DNA of 64,000 nucleotides, from assembly GCF_036250735.1 (NCBI RefSeq), contig NZ_CP109430.1, positions 62,001 through 126,000 on the forward strand. The letters run 5' to 3'. Source of the stretch: Streptosporangium sp. NBC_01495. Lineage in GTDB: Bacteria; Actinomycetota; Actinomycetes; Streptosporangiales; Streptosporangiaceae. Positions 17,658 through 27,593 of the stretch are shown one piece after another (position 1 is the first letter of the stretch; each line of letters starts with the position of its first letter). The notes below the pieces were generated by a model, which made no database searches, was not told the DNA's origin, and saw only the letters and a list, made by a program, of their open reading frames with translations. The position numbers and the translations under genes are program-made.

Positions 17658-18835
17658 GTGAAGCTGTCGACCAAGCGCGGAGCGCTGATCGTGAACGGGA
17701 CCCTGGGGGTCCTGTTGTTGGGCGGAGTGGTGATCGCCTACTCCTCCCTCGGCGGCGAGGCCTCATCCGCCAACACCGCCAACGCCGCGGTGCGGACCGT
17801 GCCGGTGACCCGGGCCACGGTCTCCGCCTCCGTCTCCGCCTCGGGGACCGTGGCCAGTGCCCGCGCGCGGTCGCTGGCCTTCGGATCGAACGGCACCGTC
17901 GAGAAGATCTACGTCAAGGTCGGGGAGAAGGTCACGGCGGGGCAGATCCTCGCCCGGCTGGACGACGACTCGGCGCAGGAGAGCCTGGACGCGGCCGCCG
18001 CCGCCCTTGACACCGCGGACGACGACACCTCGACCGCCGCGACCTACGCCCAGTACGTCACGGCCAGGAACACCTACCGGTCCGCGAAACGCGCGGTGGA
18101 CGGCACCGTCATCAAGGCGCCGTTCGCCGGTACGGTCACCGCCGTCAACGGTACGGTCGGCGGCTCCTCGGGCGCCGCCGCCAAGGCCGCGACCAACGCG
18201 AACAACTCGGCGGGCTCCGGGAACGCCGCGAACTCGAACGGCGCGGCGAACGCCTCGGGTGGGTTCATCGACCTCGCCGACACCCGCAGGCTCGAACTCG
18301 TCGGCACCTTCACCGAGACCGACGTCACCAAGCTCAAGGTCGGCCAGACGGCCTCCATCGGGTTCGACGCGCTCACCGGGGTCACCGCCTCCGGGAAGGT
18401 CACCCAGATCCAGCCGACCGCCACCACCAGCAACAACGTGGTCCAGTACCCGGTGACGATCTCCTTCACCGAGGTGCCGAAGGAGGTCAGGCTCGGCCAG
18501 ACGGCCACGGTCGGCGTCGTCGTCCAGCGCGCCGAGAACGTGCTCGCCGTCTCCTCCACGGTGATCTCCACGGCGGGCGGGCGGAGCACGGTGACCGTAC
18601 TGCGGGACGGCCGCCAGCTGCCCGTCCAGGTGGAGGCCGGGATCAAGGGCGACGCGCTCACCGAGATCAGATCCGGGCTCACCGAGGGCGACCAGGTGGT
18701 CCGCCCGGTGCCCACGGAGACCACCCAGCAAGGCGGCTTCCCCGGCCTCGGAGGCGGCGGCGGTGGCGGCGGTGGCGGTCGCAACGGCGGGGGCGGCAAC
18801 GGCGGTATCCGCCCCGCCGGGGGAGGGAACGGCCG

Positions 18836-18839
<4 letters not shown>
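17658..18839 (+). CDS. MacA-like periplasmic adaptor
   Basis: A 393-aa membrane-fusion protein, GTG start, with an N-terminal membrane helix (LIVNGTLGVLLLGGVVIAYSS). The two lipoyl half-motifs are VEKIYVKVGEKVTAGQILARLD and GTVIKAPFAGTVTAVNGTVG, separated by a short Ala/Asp-rich helix. An Asn/Ala/Gly-rich linker follows, then the beta-barrel and membrane-proximal domains. The C-terminus is extremely Gly-rich (GGGGGGGGGGRNGGGGN type). It overlaps the ATPase gene by 4 bases and forms an operon with the ATPase and MacB-like permease. Such systems export peptides, siderophores or antibiotics. Confidence 0.9.
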
Positions 18840-19632
<793 letters not shown>

Positions 19633-19636
<4 letters not shown>

Positions 19637-20934
19637 GCCGGCTCGAGATCCTGAGGTTCGCGCTCCGCGGGCTGGCCGCCAACAAGCTGCGCAGCTTCCT
19701 GACCACCCTCGGCATCCTCATCGGGGTGGCGGCGGTGATCCTGCTGGTCGCCTTCGGTGAGGGGGCCTCGCAGAGCATCCAGCAGTCCATCCAGCGGCTC
19801 GGCGCCAACACCCTCACCGTCTCGGCGTCCTTCGCCGGAGGCGGGGGCGGGGGCGGGGGCGGGGGCGGGGGCGGCGGTTTCGTAGGAGGTGGCGGCGGTG
19901 GTGGCGGGGGCCGGGCGGCCGGGGGCCAGAACGAGGGCCCGCGTACCCAGGCCAGGCAGCTCACCCTGGAGGACGCCAAGGCGCTGACCGACCGGGAGCT
20001 GGTCCCTTCGGTGCGGAGCGTGTCGCCCGTGGTGACCGCGAACGCGGCCACCGCCGTCCACGAGGGCGCCAGTCACACCATCGCGCAGCTCGTGGGCACC
20101 TACCCCAGTTACTTCGAGGCCACGAACAAGCCCGTCGACAGCGGCACCTACTTCGTCAACGACGACGTGCTCGCCGCGAGGAAGGTCATGGTCATCGGGC
20201 GGACCGTGGCCGAGGAGCTGTTCGGCACGGCCGATCCGGTCGGCAGGCCGGTCAGCGTCTCCGGGGTGCCGTTCACGGTGATCGGGGTGCTCAAGGAGTC
20301 GGGCTCGTCGGGCATGCAGGACGCCGACGACGTGGCCGTCGTGCCGCTGCCCGCCGTGCAGCAGAGCCTGACCGGGTTCGGCGCGCTCGGCTCGATCATC
20401 GTGCAGGCGACCGGCGCCGACACGACCGACTCCGCGCAGGACGAGGTGACCGCCGTGCTCAACCAGCGGCACGGCATCACCCCGACGGGCGTCGCGGACT
20501 ACCGGATCCTGAACCAGGCCACCCTGCAGGAGACCGTCAGCTCGACCGTCGGGATCTTCACCGCCCTGCTCGGCGCGGTCGCCGCCATCTCCCTGCTGGT
20601 CGGCGGCATCGGCATCACCAACATCATGCTGGTCACCGTCACCGAACGGACCAGGGAGATCGGCATCAGGAAGGCCATCGGCGCGCCCAGGGGCGCCATT
20701 CTCGGCCAGTTCCTGCTGGAGGCGACGGTGTTGAGCCTGGTGGGCGGCCTGTCGGGCGTCGCGATCGCGTTCGCCGGCACCCGCTTCACGATCGCCGGGA
20801 TCTCACCGGTGCTCGTACCGTCCTCGATCGCGCTCGCCCTCGGCGTCTCCGTGGGCATCGGGCTGTTCTTCGGCGGCTACCCGGCCAACCGGGCCGCCAG
20901 GCTCCGGCCCATCGAGGCCCTGCGTCACGAGTGA
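19633..20934 (+). CDS. MacB-like ABC permease (FtsX domain) with poly-glycine insert
   Basis: A 433-aa permease with the MacB plan: an N-terminal helix (LRSFLTTLGILIGVAAVILLVAFGEG), a large extracytoplasmic core domain and three C-terminal helices (LLGAVAAISLLVGGIGITNIMLV, FLLEATVLSLVGGLSGVAIAF, ALALGVSVGIGLFFGGY). The coupling motif ERTREIGIRKAIGAPRG is conserved. Right after the first core strand (TLTVSASFA, about residue 65) there is a run of more than 25 glycines, broken only by FV, which MacB proteins normally lack. It works with the overlapping ATPase and the MacA-like adaptor. Confidence 0.93.
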
Positions 20935-20971
20935 CCCGTACGGCTTACGCGGCATAGGCAAGGAGAGAGAC

Positions 20972-21544
20972 ATGGGCGGCAACGCCGACGAGACGGTTCC
21001 GGCGGGGAGAACTCTGGAGAGCTCCCCGTTCCGGGGGGACCTGGACAGCGAGCTGGCGGCCCGGCCGCCGCGCCGCCTGTCGAGGCTCACCCTCGTGCTG
21101 GGCGCCGGGGTGATGCTCGTGGCGGGGGTGATCGTGGGCATCCAGGCGCAGAAGGCGATGGGCGGCCCGTCAGGTGTCCCCGCGGCGGCCATACGGCAGG
21201 CCGGCGCGGGTGCCGGCGGTTTCGGCGGTGGCCAGCAGGGTGGCCAGGGCCGTCAAGGAGGTCAGCGGGGTCAGGGCGACCAGGAAGCCGGTCAGGGCGG
21301 TGGCGGCCGGGGCGGGATGACCGCCGGCACGGTGCAGCGGGTCGAGGGCGGCAAGGTCTACGTCCAGACGGCGGACGGCTCGGTCGTGACCGTGAACACC
21401 ACGGACGAGACATCCGTACGCGTCGCGAAGGAGGGCAAGGTCAGCGACCTCAAGCCCGGCGGCGCGGTGGTCGTGCGGGGCGCCACGGCCGATGACGGCT
21501 CGGTGACCGCGACCGTCATCAACGAGGGCGCCGGGCGCCGGTAA
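20972..21544 (+). CDS. Single-span membrane protein with Gly/Gln-rich linker and DUF5666-like domain
   Basis: A 190-aa protein with a cytoplasmic N-terminus of about 45 residues, one helix (LTLVLGAGVMLVAGVIVGIQA) and then a Gly/Gln/Arg low-complexity linker (GGQQGGQGRQGGQRGQGDQ). The C-terminal globular part (GTVQRVEGGKVYVQTADGSVVTVNTTDETSVR to ATVINEGAGRR) resembles the DUF5666/OB-like domain of exported proteins. It starts 37 bases after the permease with AAGGAGAGAG and is likely part of the exporter operon, possibly an accessory envelope factor. No enzyme motif seen. Confidence 0.75.
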   Translation: MGGNADETVPAGRTLESSPFRGDLDSELAARPPRRLSRLTLVLGAGVMLVAGVIVGIQAQKAMGGPSGVPAAAIRQAGAGAGGFGGGQQGGQGRQGGQRGQGDQEAGQGGGGRGGMTAGTVQRVEGGKVYVQTADGSVVTVNTTDETSVRVAKEGKVSDLKPGGAVVVRGATADDGSVTATVINEGAGRR

Positions 21545-21618
21545 GCGGGGCCCGTCCCCGGGAGCGGTGGCGGGCGGCGCGGCGGGCCGTTTCCGGGGAG
21601 CGGTGCTGAGAGGGTTCT

Positions 21619-21634
21619 CAGGAAACGTTCAGCC
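21619..21634 (+). promoter_or_regulatory. Copy of the adaptor-operon motif upstream of the orphan regulator
   Basis: CAGGAAACGTTCAGCC differs at one base from CAGGAAACCTTCAGCC at 17598-17613. It lies 42 bases before the GTG of the second response regulator. Related TTCAGCTGA/TTCAGCTTCAGCTGA repeats occur just after that gene at about 22379-22402. Confidence 0.6.
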
Positions 21635-21676
21635 CTGGCTGAGCTGTGTTCCAGCGAGGTGGGCGAGCCTCGGGGT

Positions 21677-22375
21677 GTGCTGGACAGAGTGGAAGCCCGA
21701 TTGCTGGTCGTGGACGACGAACCGAATATCAGGGAGTTGCTCTCGGCCAGCCTGCGCCTGTCCGGGTTCGAGGTGGTGACCGCGGTGGACGGCCGGGAGG
21801 CCGTGCACTTCGCCGAGCGCATCCGCCCCGACCTGGTCGTCCTGGACGTGATGCTGCCCGACATGGATGGCTTCGCCGTGGCCGGACGGCTGCGGGAGAT
21901 GAGCGGGCAGATGCCCGTGCTCTTCCTGACCGCGCGGGACGGCACCGACGACAAGGTGGCCGGGCTGCGGCTGGCCGACGACTACGTGACCAAGCCCTTC
22001 AGCCTGGAGGAGGTCCTCGCCCGCATCCGGGCCGTGCTCCGCCGTACCAGGGGAGACCTCGACCTGCCGGTACGCCTACAGGTCGGTGACCTGGAGCTGG
22101 ACGAGGAGGCGCACCAGGTCTGGCGCTCCGGCGTCCCGGTGCGGCTGTCGCCGACCGAGTTCAAGCTCCTGCACTACTTCATGGTCAACACCGGCAGGGT
22201 GCTGTCCAAGGCGCAGATCCTCGACCACGTCTGGAACTACGACTTCGGCGGTGACGCCGGGGTCGTCGAGTCCTACGTCTCGTATCTGCGCCGGAAGGTC
22301 GACACGGCCGAGCCCCGGCTCATCCACACCCTCCGTGGAGTGGGCTATGTGCTGCGACCACCCCACAGTGATTGA
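21677..22375 (+). CDS. Orphan response regulator, OmpR/PhoB type
   Basis: A 232-aa paralogue of the regulator at 13502, with the same receiver (DDE at 13-15, Asp57 in LVVLDVMLP, Lys in YVTKPFSLEE) and winged helix (LSPTEFKLLHYFM, SYVSYLRRKVD). Between the AxDGTDDK loop and DDYVTK it is one residue shorter than its paralogue (GLRLADDYV against GLTAGGDDYV). No kinase gene follows, so it may be served by the kinase at 14209 or act without one. The GTG at 21677 is favoured over GTG 21659. The CAGGAAACGTTCAGCC motif in its promoter suggests auto- or cross-regulation with the exporter. Confidence 0.88.
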   Translation: MLDRVEARLLVVDDEPNIRELLSASLRLSGFEVVTAVDGREAVHFAERIRPDLVVLDVMLPDMDGFAVAGRLREMSGQMPVLFLTARDGTDDKVAGLRLADDYVTKPFSLEEVLARIRAVLRRTRGDLDLPVRLQVGDLELDEEAHQVWRSGVPVRLSPTEFKLLHYFMVNTGRVLSKAQILDHVWNYDFGGDAGVVESYVSYLRRKVDTAEPRLIHTLRGVGYVLRPPHSD

Positions 22376-22542
22376 ACTTTCAGCTGATATTCAGCTTCAG
22401 CTGACCCGTTTCTGAGCTTTGTGTGTTCCAATAGACACTGCACGACCCCCGATCACCTCGGAAGCATCCGATGGGCTCGGGCTCGCCTCCAGCTGCGGGG
22501 GAGACGAGCTCACAGTGGCCCCCGGATGAGGTCCGAGGGCTG

Positions 22543-22595
22543 GGCCCCACCGCTTTACCGAGTTCGCCCCCGTAACCCGGTCGAGCGGTGGGGCC
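22543..22595. terminator. 12-bp perfect stem after the response regulator
   Basis: GGCCCCACCGCT (22543-22554) pairs perfectly with AGCGGTGGGGCC (22584-22595) across a 29-base loop. It lies between the response regulator stop and the GTPase operon. A long-stem terminator without a U-tract is most likely. Confidence 0.5.
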
Positions 22596-22636
22596 AAACG
22601 CGTCTACAGAGGCGCCTGTAGGGCAGGATCGACCGT

Positions 22637-24505
22637 ATGGGTGACAACGACGGTCTTCTGGAGACGCTGCGGGAGCTGCGGCGGCACCTCGACCGCGAGC
22701 TGTTCCCCCTCGCGATCGGCGACGTGGCGGCCGACCGCCGGGCACTGCGCGAGCTGACCGGCCAGCTCGACGACTACCTGATCCCCCGCCTGAGCGCGAT
22801 CGACGCTCCGCTGCTCGCCGTCGTCGGCGGCTCCACCGGGGCGGGAAAGTCCACGCTGGTGAACTCCCTGGTCGCCGAGGACGTCTCCGAGCCGGGCGTG
22901 CTGCGGCCCACCACGATGGCCCCCACCCTGGTCACCAGCCCCGTCGACCGCGAGTGGTTCACCGCCCAGCACGTCCTGCCCGGCCTGCCGCGCGTCACCG
23001 GGAGCGGCAGGGGCGAGCCCGGCACGCTCCGGGTCGTCACCGCCGCGGCCGTCCCGCCCGGCCTGGCCCTGCTCGACGCCCCCGACATCGACTCGATCGT
23101 CACCGCCAACCGCGAGCTGGCCGCCCAGCTCCTCGCCGCCGCCGACCTGTGGCTGTTCACCACCACCGCCGCCCGGTACGCGGACGAGGTCCCCTGGAGC
23201 TTCCTGCGCTCGGCCAGGGAGCGGAGCACGGCCCTGGCCGTCGTCCTCTCCAGGGTCCCTCCCGAGGCCATGGGTGTGGTGCGCAAGGACCTGAACCGGC
23301 TGCTGGAGGCGAACGGCCTGGGCGGGACGCACCTGTTCGAGGTGCCCGAGCTGGTGCTGCCCGACGAGAACGCCCGCCTGCCGCGCCAGGCGGTCCAGCC
23401 GATCGCCGACTGGCTCATCGCCATCGCCGCCGACTCCCGTTCCCGCGCCGAGGTGGTGCGCCAGACCCTGTCCGGCGCGCTGGAGAGCCTCTCCATCCGC
23501 GTACCCGCGCTCGCCGCGGCGGTCGACCGCCAGCACACCGGGGCCGAGGAGCTCCGCTCGATGGCGGACGCCGCCTACGCCGTGGGCCTCGCCTCCTTCG
23601 ACGAGGGCATGCGGGACGGGTCGCTGCTGCGCGGCGAGGTCCTGGCCCGCTGGCAGGACTTCATCGGGACCGGCGACCTGATGCGCTCCCTGGAGAGCCG
23701 GGTCGGCAGGTTCAGGGACCGGGTCGTGGCCTTCGTCACCGGGCGGCCCGCGCCCGAGAGCGAGCTGCGGACCGCGCTGGAGAGCGGGGTGGAGGCGCTG
23801 ATCAGGGCCTCGGCCGACAGCGCCGCCGAGCGCCTGCTGGAGTCGTGGTCCTCCCACCCCTCGGGGCGCGCCCTCCTCGAACGCGAGGGGGTCGCCGTCG
23901 CCGGGCGCCTCGGCCGCGCCTCCGCCGACCTGCCCGCCAGGGCCGAGGAGGCCGTCAGGGGCTGGCAGTCGTACGTGCTCGACCTGGTCCGCGAGGAGGG
24001 GGCGGACAAGCGCACCACCGCCCGCGTCACCTCGTTCGGCCTCAACGGGGCCGGGCTGCTGCTGATGATCGCGGTGTTCGCCTCGACCGGCGGCCTGACC
24101 GGCATCGAGGTCGGCATCGCCGGAGGCACCAGCGTGCTCAGCCAGAAGGTCCTGGAGGCCGTCTTCGGCGACCAGGCCGTCCGCGACCTCACCGTCAAGG
24201 CCCGCTCCGACCTGCGTGCCCGCGTGGCGATCCTCCTCGGCGGGGACGCCGACCGCTTCACCGACCTGCTGGACGCCGTCCAGCCCCCCGAGGGCACCGC
24301 ACCCGCCCTCCGCGCCACCGCCGACGCCGTACGCGAGCACCTGCGCGAGCTCCCCGTCGCGGACCGCCGGGCCGCCCTCCCGGCGGGTTCCGTCCCGATG
24401 GCGGTGGAGGAGTCCCGGAGACCGCCCGACGGCCTTCCACACGCGACCGGTGCGCCCGACGGCGTCCCGCGCGCCACCGGCGCGGGAGAGGCGGGCCAGG
24501 CGTGA
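22637..24505 (+). CDS. Dynamin-like membrane GTPase
   Basis: A 622-aa GTPase of the dynamin superfamily as found in actinomycetes. The P-loop is GGSTGAGKST (residues 64-73) and the switch region includes RPTTMAPTL and DAPDIDS. A long helical region follows, with a hydrophobic pair near residues 470-510 (GAGLLLMIAVFASTGGLTGIEVGIAGG), suggesting membrane insertion. The C-terminal 50 residues are Pro/Ala-rich. The gene overlaps the next GTPase gene by 4 bases (GTGA). Such pairs are thought to remodel or tether membranes by analogy with bacterial dynamin pairs; the function here is inferred. Confidence 0.85.
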   Translation: MGDNDGLLETLRELRRHLDRELFPLAIGDVAADRRALRELTGQLDDYLIPRLSAIDAPLLAVVGGSTGAGKSTLVNSLVAEDVSEPGVLRPTTMAPTLVTSPVDREWFTAQHVLPGLPRVTGSGRGEPGTLRVVTAAAVPPGLALLDAPDIDSIVTANRELAAQLLAAADLWLFTTTAARYADEVPWSFLRSARERSTALAVVLSRVPPEAMGVVRKDLNRLLEANGLGGTHLFEVPELVLPDENARLPRQAVQPIADWLIAIAADSRSRAEVVRQTLSGALESLSIRVPALAAAVDRQHTGAEELRSMADAAYAVGLASFDEGMRDGSLLRGEVLARWQDFIGTGDLMRSLESRVGRFRDRVVAFVTGRPAPESELRTALESGVEALIRASADSAAERLLESWSSHPSGRALLEREGVAVAGRLGRASADLPARAEEAVRGWQSYVLDLVREEGADKRTTARVTSFGLNGAGLLLMIAVFASTGGLTGIEVGIAGGTSVLSQKVLEAVFGDQAVRDLTVKARSDLRARVAILLGGDADRFTDLLDAVQPPEGTAPALRATADAVREHLRELPVADRRAALPAGSVPMAVEESRRPPDGLPHATGAPDGVPRATGAGEAGQA

Positions 24506-26418
24506 AGCTGCTGCGACGAGAGAAGACGGTCTCGCTGGACGACCGGCTGGCGGCGCTGGCGCGTGCCGCCGACCTGGCCGACGGGAGGCTGGACGCCGAG
24601 GCGGTCGCCGCCGCGCGTTCGGTGATCTCCCGCGCCGGGGTACGGGCGAGCCTGTCGGTCGACCACACCGCGGTCGCGCTGGCGGGAGCCACGGGTAGCG
24701 GCAAGTCCTCGCTGTTCAACCTGCTGTCGGGCACCTCGCTCGCCACGGTCGGCGTCACCCGCCCGACCACCTCGACCGCCCAGGCCGCCCTCTGGGAGGG
24801 CACCGGGGCGGGGCCGCTGCTCGACTGGCTGGAGATCCCCCGCCGCCACGAGCTCCTCGACGCCTCCGGCCAGGCTGCTCAGGGCCCGTGGCACGGGAAC
24901 GGCGAGGAGCCCCGGCCCGGCATCGGGCGGTCGGCCGGAGCGAGCGGGTCCGGGACGAACGAGAGGGCCGACGGGACGGCGGGTGTCCCCTTTGCCTCCG
25001 GCGGTCCGGCGTCCGTGGCCGCCGTCCGGCCGTCAGACGCCTCCGGTCAGCCCTCCGGTGTGTCCGGGCAGCCGTCCGGTGTGTCCGGGCAGGTGCCAGG
25101 GATGGATGGGGAGGCCGCCGGGCTGGTTCTGCTGGACCTGCCCGACCACGACTCGATCGAGCCGTCGCACCGGCTGGAGGTCGACAGGCTCGTCGAGCTG
25201 GTCGACCTGCTGGTGTGGGTGCTCGACCCGCAGAAGTACGCCGACGCGGCCGTCCACGACCGCTACCTCCGGCCGCTGGCCCGGCACCGGGGGGTCATGG
25301 TCGTCGTCCTCAACCAGATCGACCGGCTCTCCCCGGCCGCCGCCGAGCGGTGCCTGAAGGACCTCCGGCGGCTCCTCGACGAGGACGGCCTGACCGGTGT
25401 CCCGGTGGTCGGGGTGTCCACCCGTACCGGCGCGGGCGTTCCCGAGCTGCGCTCGCTGCTCACCTCCCGGGTCGCCGACCGGCGGTCCTGGTCCGCCCGC
25501 CTCGCCGCCGACGCGGGCATGGCCGCCGACGCGCTCCTCCAGGCGTCCGGTGTCGCCCCCGGCGAGACCCCTCCCGACGTCGCGAGCAGGCCGGACGGCC
25601 TGGCGAGGCCGCTGAGGGAAGCGCTGTCGCAGGCCGCCGGGGTGCCGGTCGTCGTCGAGGCCGTGGCCAAGTCCCACCGGCACCGCTCGATCGCCGCCAC
25701 CGGATGGCCGCCCACCCGATGGATCCGCCGCCTGCGGCCCGATCCGCTCCGCCGCCTTCGCCTGGACGCCGGGAGCCGGTCCGCCGGGAAGTCGGGGGCG
25801 TCAGGGGAGCCGTCGGAGCCGGGCGGCGTCGTCGGAAGGACGTCCATCCCCGTCGCGACCGTCGTCCAGCGTTCCCGGATGGACACCGCGATCCGCGAGG
25901 CCGCCGGGGCCGCCGCTTCGGGGCTTCCCGCGCCGTGGGCCGCCGCCGTGCGGCAGGCGGCGAGGTCACACGGGGACGAGCTGGAGGACGGCCTGGACAG
26001 GGCGGTGGCCACCACCTCGCTGGGGGTCTCCAGACGGCCCCTGTGGTGGCGGGTGGCCGGGCTGGCGCAGTGGCTGGTGCTCGCGACGATGCTCGCCGGA
26101 GGGATCTGGCTGCTCGCCCTGGTCGCCCTGGACTATCTCCGGCTTCCGCAGCTCTACATGCCGACCGTGGGAGAGCTGCCCTGGCCCACCACGCTGCTGA
26201 TCGGGGGCGTCCTGCTCGGCCTGCTGATCGCGCTGCTCTCCCGGGTGGCCGCCTGGCTCGGCGGACGGCGCCGGGCCCGCAGGGCGGCGAAGGCGCTGCG
26301 ATCGAGCGTCGACAAGGTCGGCCGCGAGCTGGTGCTGGATCCCGTGGCGGAGGAGCTGACCCGGTATCAGCACTTCACCGAGGCGGTCGCGGTGGCCGGA
26401 GACGGCGCCCGCAGATAG
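24502..26418 (+). CDS. YfjP-type membrane GTPase
   Basis: A 638-aa protein starting at GTG 24502 inside the stop of the previous gene. G1 is GATGSGKSS (residues 62-70), the switch/G3 DLPDHDS, and G4 NQID. The region between G1 and G3 holds a roughly 100-residue low-complexity insert including SGQPSGV repeats. Near the C-terminus are two membrane segments (WLVLATMLAGGIWLLALVALDYL and TLLIGGVLLGLLIALLSRVAAWL). It belongs with the YfjP-like, Era-related GTPases regularly encoded after the dynamin-like partner in actinomycetes, implying a heteromeric membrane complex. Confidence 0.87.
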   Translation: MKLLRREKTVSLDDRLAALARAADLADGRLDAEAVAAARSVISRAGVRASLSVDHTAVALAGATGSGKSSLFNLLSGTSLATVGVTRPTTSTAQAALWEGTGAGPLLDWLEIPRRHELLDASGQAAQGPWHGNGEEPRPGIGRSAGASGSGTNERADGTAGVPFASGGPASVAAVRPSDASGQPSGVSGQPSGVSGQVPGMDGEAAGLVLLDLPDHDSIEPSHRLEVDRLVELVDLLVWVLDPQKYADAAVHDRYLRPLARHRGVMVVVLNQIDRLSPAAAERCLKDLRRLLDEDGLTGVPVVGVSTRTGAGVPELRSLLTSRVADRRSWSARLAADAGMAADALLQASGVAPGETPPDVASRPDGLARPLREALSQAAGVPVVVEAVAKSHRHRSIAATGWPPTRWIRRLRPDPLRRLRLDAGSRSAGKSGASGEPSEPGGVVGRTSIPVATVVQRSRMDTAIREAAGAAASGLPAPWAAAVRQAARSHGDELEDGLDRAVATTSLGVSRRPLWWRVAGLAQWLVLATMLAGGIWLLALVALDYLRLPQLYMPTVGELPWPTTLLIGGVLLGLLIALLSRVAAWLGGRRRARRAAKALRSSVDKVGRELVLDPVAEELTRYQHFTEAVAVAGDGARR

Positions 26419-26441
26419 TTCGAACCGTGCTGAACGGGTGG

Positions 26442-26460
26442 GTCCCGGCGAGAGCGGGAC
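26442..26460. terminator. GC hairpin after the GTPase operon
   Basis: GTCCCG (26442-26447) pairs with CGGGAC (26455-26460) around a 7-base loop, 24 bases after the YfjP-type stop. The rest of 26461-26699 shows no gene. Confidence 0.45.
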
Positions 26461-26699
26461 GCTCGTGGTGACCGGGCATCGGGCTCGCGGGTGCGACGGG
26501 CGGCTTCGGGCGGGCTTGGGAACGGGCCGTCGCTGAGGATGCCGAGGATGCCGGCTGGGATCGAGCGCCTCCCGTGCGTAGGGGGACGGATCCTGAGGAG
26601 GGAATCGGTATCCGTCTCTCAGGAGGCGCTCATCCGCGTCCGCCTCGCGGTCGCGCGGAGCCGGTCGGGGCCGGTCGGCGCGTCACATGGGGGAGCGCG

Positions 26700-27044
26700 T
26701 CAGGAGGTGAGATTCACGTAGTAGCTCGAATAGCCGTTCATGTCGACCAGTCGGGTGCCGACGAGCCTGGCGGAGGTGCTGCCGATGTTGATGCAGGAGT
26801 CGAAGGCGTTCTGATAGACGTATATCGGGCCGTAGGGGCCGGTCCAGACGGCTCCGTTGGCCGCTTCGGCGTAGTAGGCGGCGTAGCGGTTGCTGGTGTT
26901 GAGGACGAACGCCTCACCGCCGGGATCGATGGGCCACCAGCCCCGGGTGCCCCACTGGCCGTAGTCGCGGCAGCCGTCGGGGCTGTAGAACATGATCGCG
27001 ACCCACACCTTGGAGGTGTAGCGGTTGCGGAAGTGCAGCTGCAT
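26700..27044 (-). CDS. DUF1036-like small protein
   Basis: A 114-aa protein beginning MQLHFRNRYTSKVWVAIMFY. The segments (V)WVAIMFYSPDGC and TRGWWPIDPGGEAFVL fit DUF1036, whose members start with a NxTxxxVxVAI strand and carry a conserved GWW-x-I-x-PG motif. Two Cys (about residues 24 and 89) could form a disulphide, but no signal peptide is visible. Its ribosome binding site GGAGGAGTAG lies in the end of the preceding gene, 3 bases away, so the two are coupled. Function unknown. Confidence 0.75.
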   Translation of the reverse strand: MQLHFRNRYTSKVWVAIMFYSPDGCRDYGQWGTRGWWPIDPGGEAFVLNTSNRYAAYYAEAANGAVWTGPYGPIYVYQNAFDSCINIGSTSARLVGTRLVDMNGYSSYYVNLTS

Positions 27045-27047
27045 GAT

Positions 27048-27257
27048 CTACTCCTCCGGCTCCGTGAATCGCAGGGCGAGGGGTCTGTCGTCGATCGGCT
27101 CGTCGGCCAGGGGAGGCAGGTGGTCGTCGGTCTTCGCGACGACGGCGGCGCGGTCGGCCGCCCCCGGTCGCTCGCTCGTCTCGCCCGTGTCGGCCGACGT
27201 CGCGCCCGCGAACGCCACCCGGGGATCGGGGGGGCGTTCGGTGCCGTTGTCCGGCAT
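27048..27257 (-). CDS. Small acidic protein coupled to the DUF1036-like gene
   Basis: A 69-residue hydrophilic, Pro/Asp/Glu-rich frame (MPDNGTERPPDPRVAFAG start, RFTEPEE end) with nearly all G/C third positions, indicating real coding. GTAGGTGA precedes the ATG at 27257. It ends 3 bases before the DUF1036-like gene. No recognisable domain; the N-terminal two thirds look disordered. A GTG 9 bases further upstream is an alternative start. Confidence 0.55.
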   Translation of the reverse strand: MPDNGTERPPDPRVAFAGATSADTGETSERPGAADRAAVVAKTDDHLPPLADEPIDDRPLALRFTEPEE

Positions 27258-27354
27258 GTGGTTCACCTACATTCGTCGAGTTCGTAGAGTGATTGATTGA
27301 CAACATACAGTCACCTCCAAGGCCGTGTAAAGAATCGTTTTCATTTCCAGGTGC

Positions 27355-27546
27355 GTGGAGCGGGCGGTGGGACGGTCTCGACGAGACGGTGGGCTCCGGG
27401 CGGAAGATCGTCTCATTCACTCCGGTCAGGGTGAGTCTGAGCGGGAACGACTGCCTGTTTGGTTCGGGCCCGTCGCCCCCGAGCAGGACGACGTCGCCGA
27501 ACGCACTGAGGAGATCTTGCGTGAGGGGCACGGTCGCGAGGCGTGA
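27355..27546 (+). pseudogene. Decayed antitoxin remnant (VapB-like)
   Basis: Only the last 30 or so codons of this 63-codon frame look like protein: WFGPVAPEQDDVAERTEEIL ending EGHGREA, a tail of the type seen on antitoxins preceding PIN toxins. The first half is basic and unlike an antitoxin DNA-binding domain. Its stop overlaps a GTG (GTGA) that starts a PIN-domain-like N-terminus, the classic antitoxin/toxin overlap. I read it as the surviving 3' end of a lost toxin-antitoxin operon. Confidence 0.45.
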
Positions 27547-27593
27547 TCGTCGTTGACACCGGCCCCATCGTTGCCGCCTACGACGGCATGGTT
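27543..27593 (+). pseudogene. PIN-domain toxin (VapC-like) N-terminal fragment
   Basis: From GTG 27543 the frame reads VIVVDTGPIVAAYDG, the first strand and catalytic Asp of a PIN ribonuclease (the VDTGPLVA pattern). After about 15 residues the similarity stops and the sequence becomes the 3' end of the opposite-strand epoxide hydrolase gene. The toxin body (about 110 residues) is missing, so this is a truncation, probably made when the epoxide hydrolase block arrived or recombined. Confidence 0.55.

Noticed and set aside
26410..26430. A TTCGAACC element resembling a tRNA T-arm
   Set aside because: No acceptor stem, anticodon stem or CCA context could be built around it; it is just a short palindrome.
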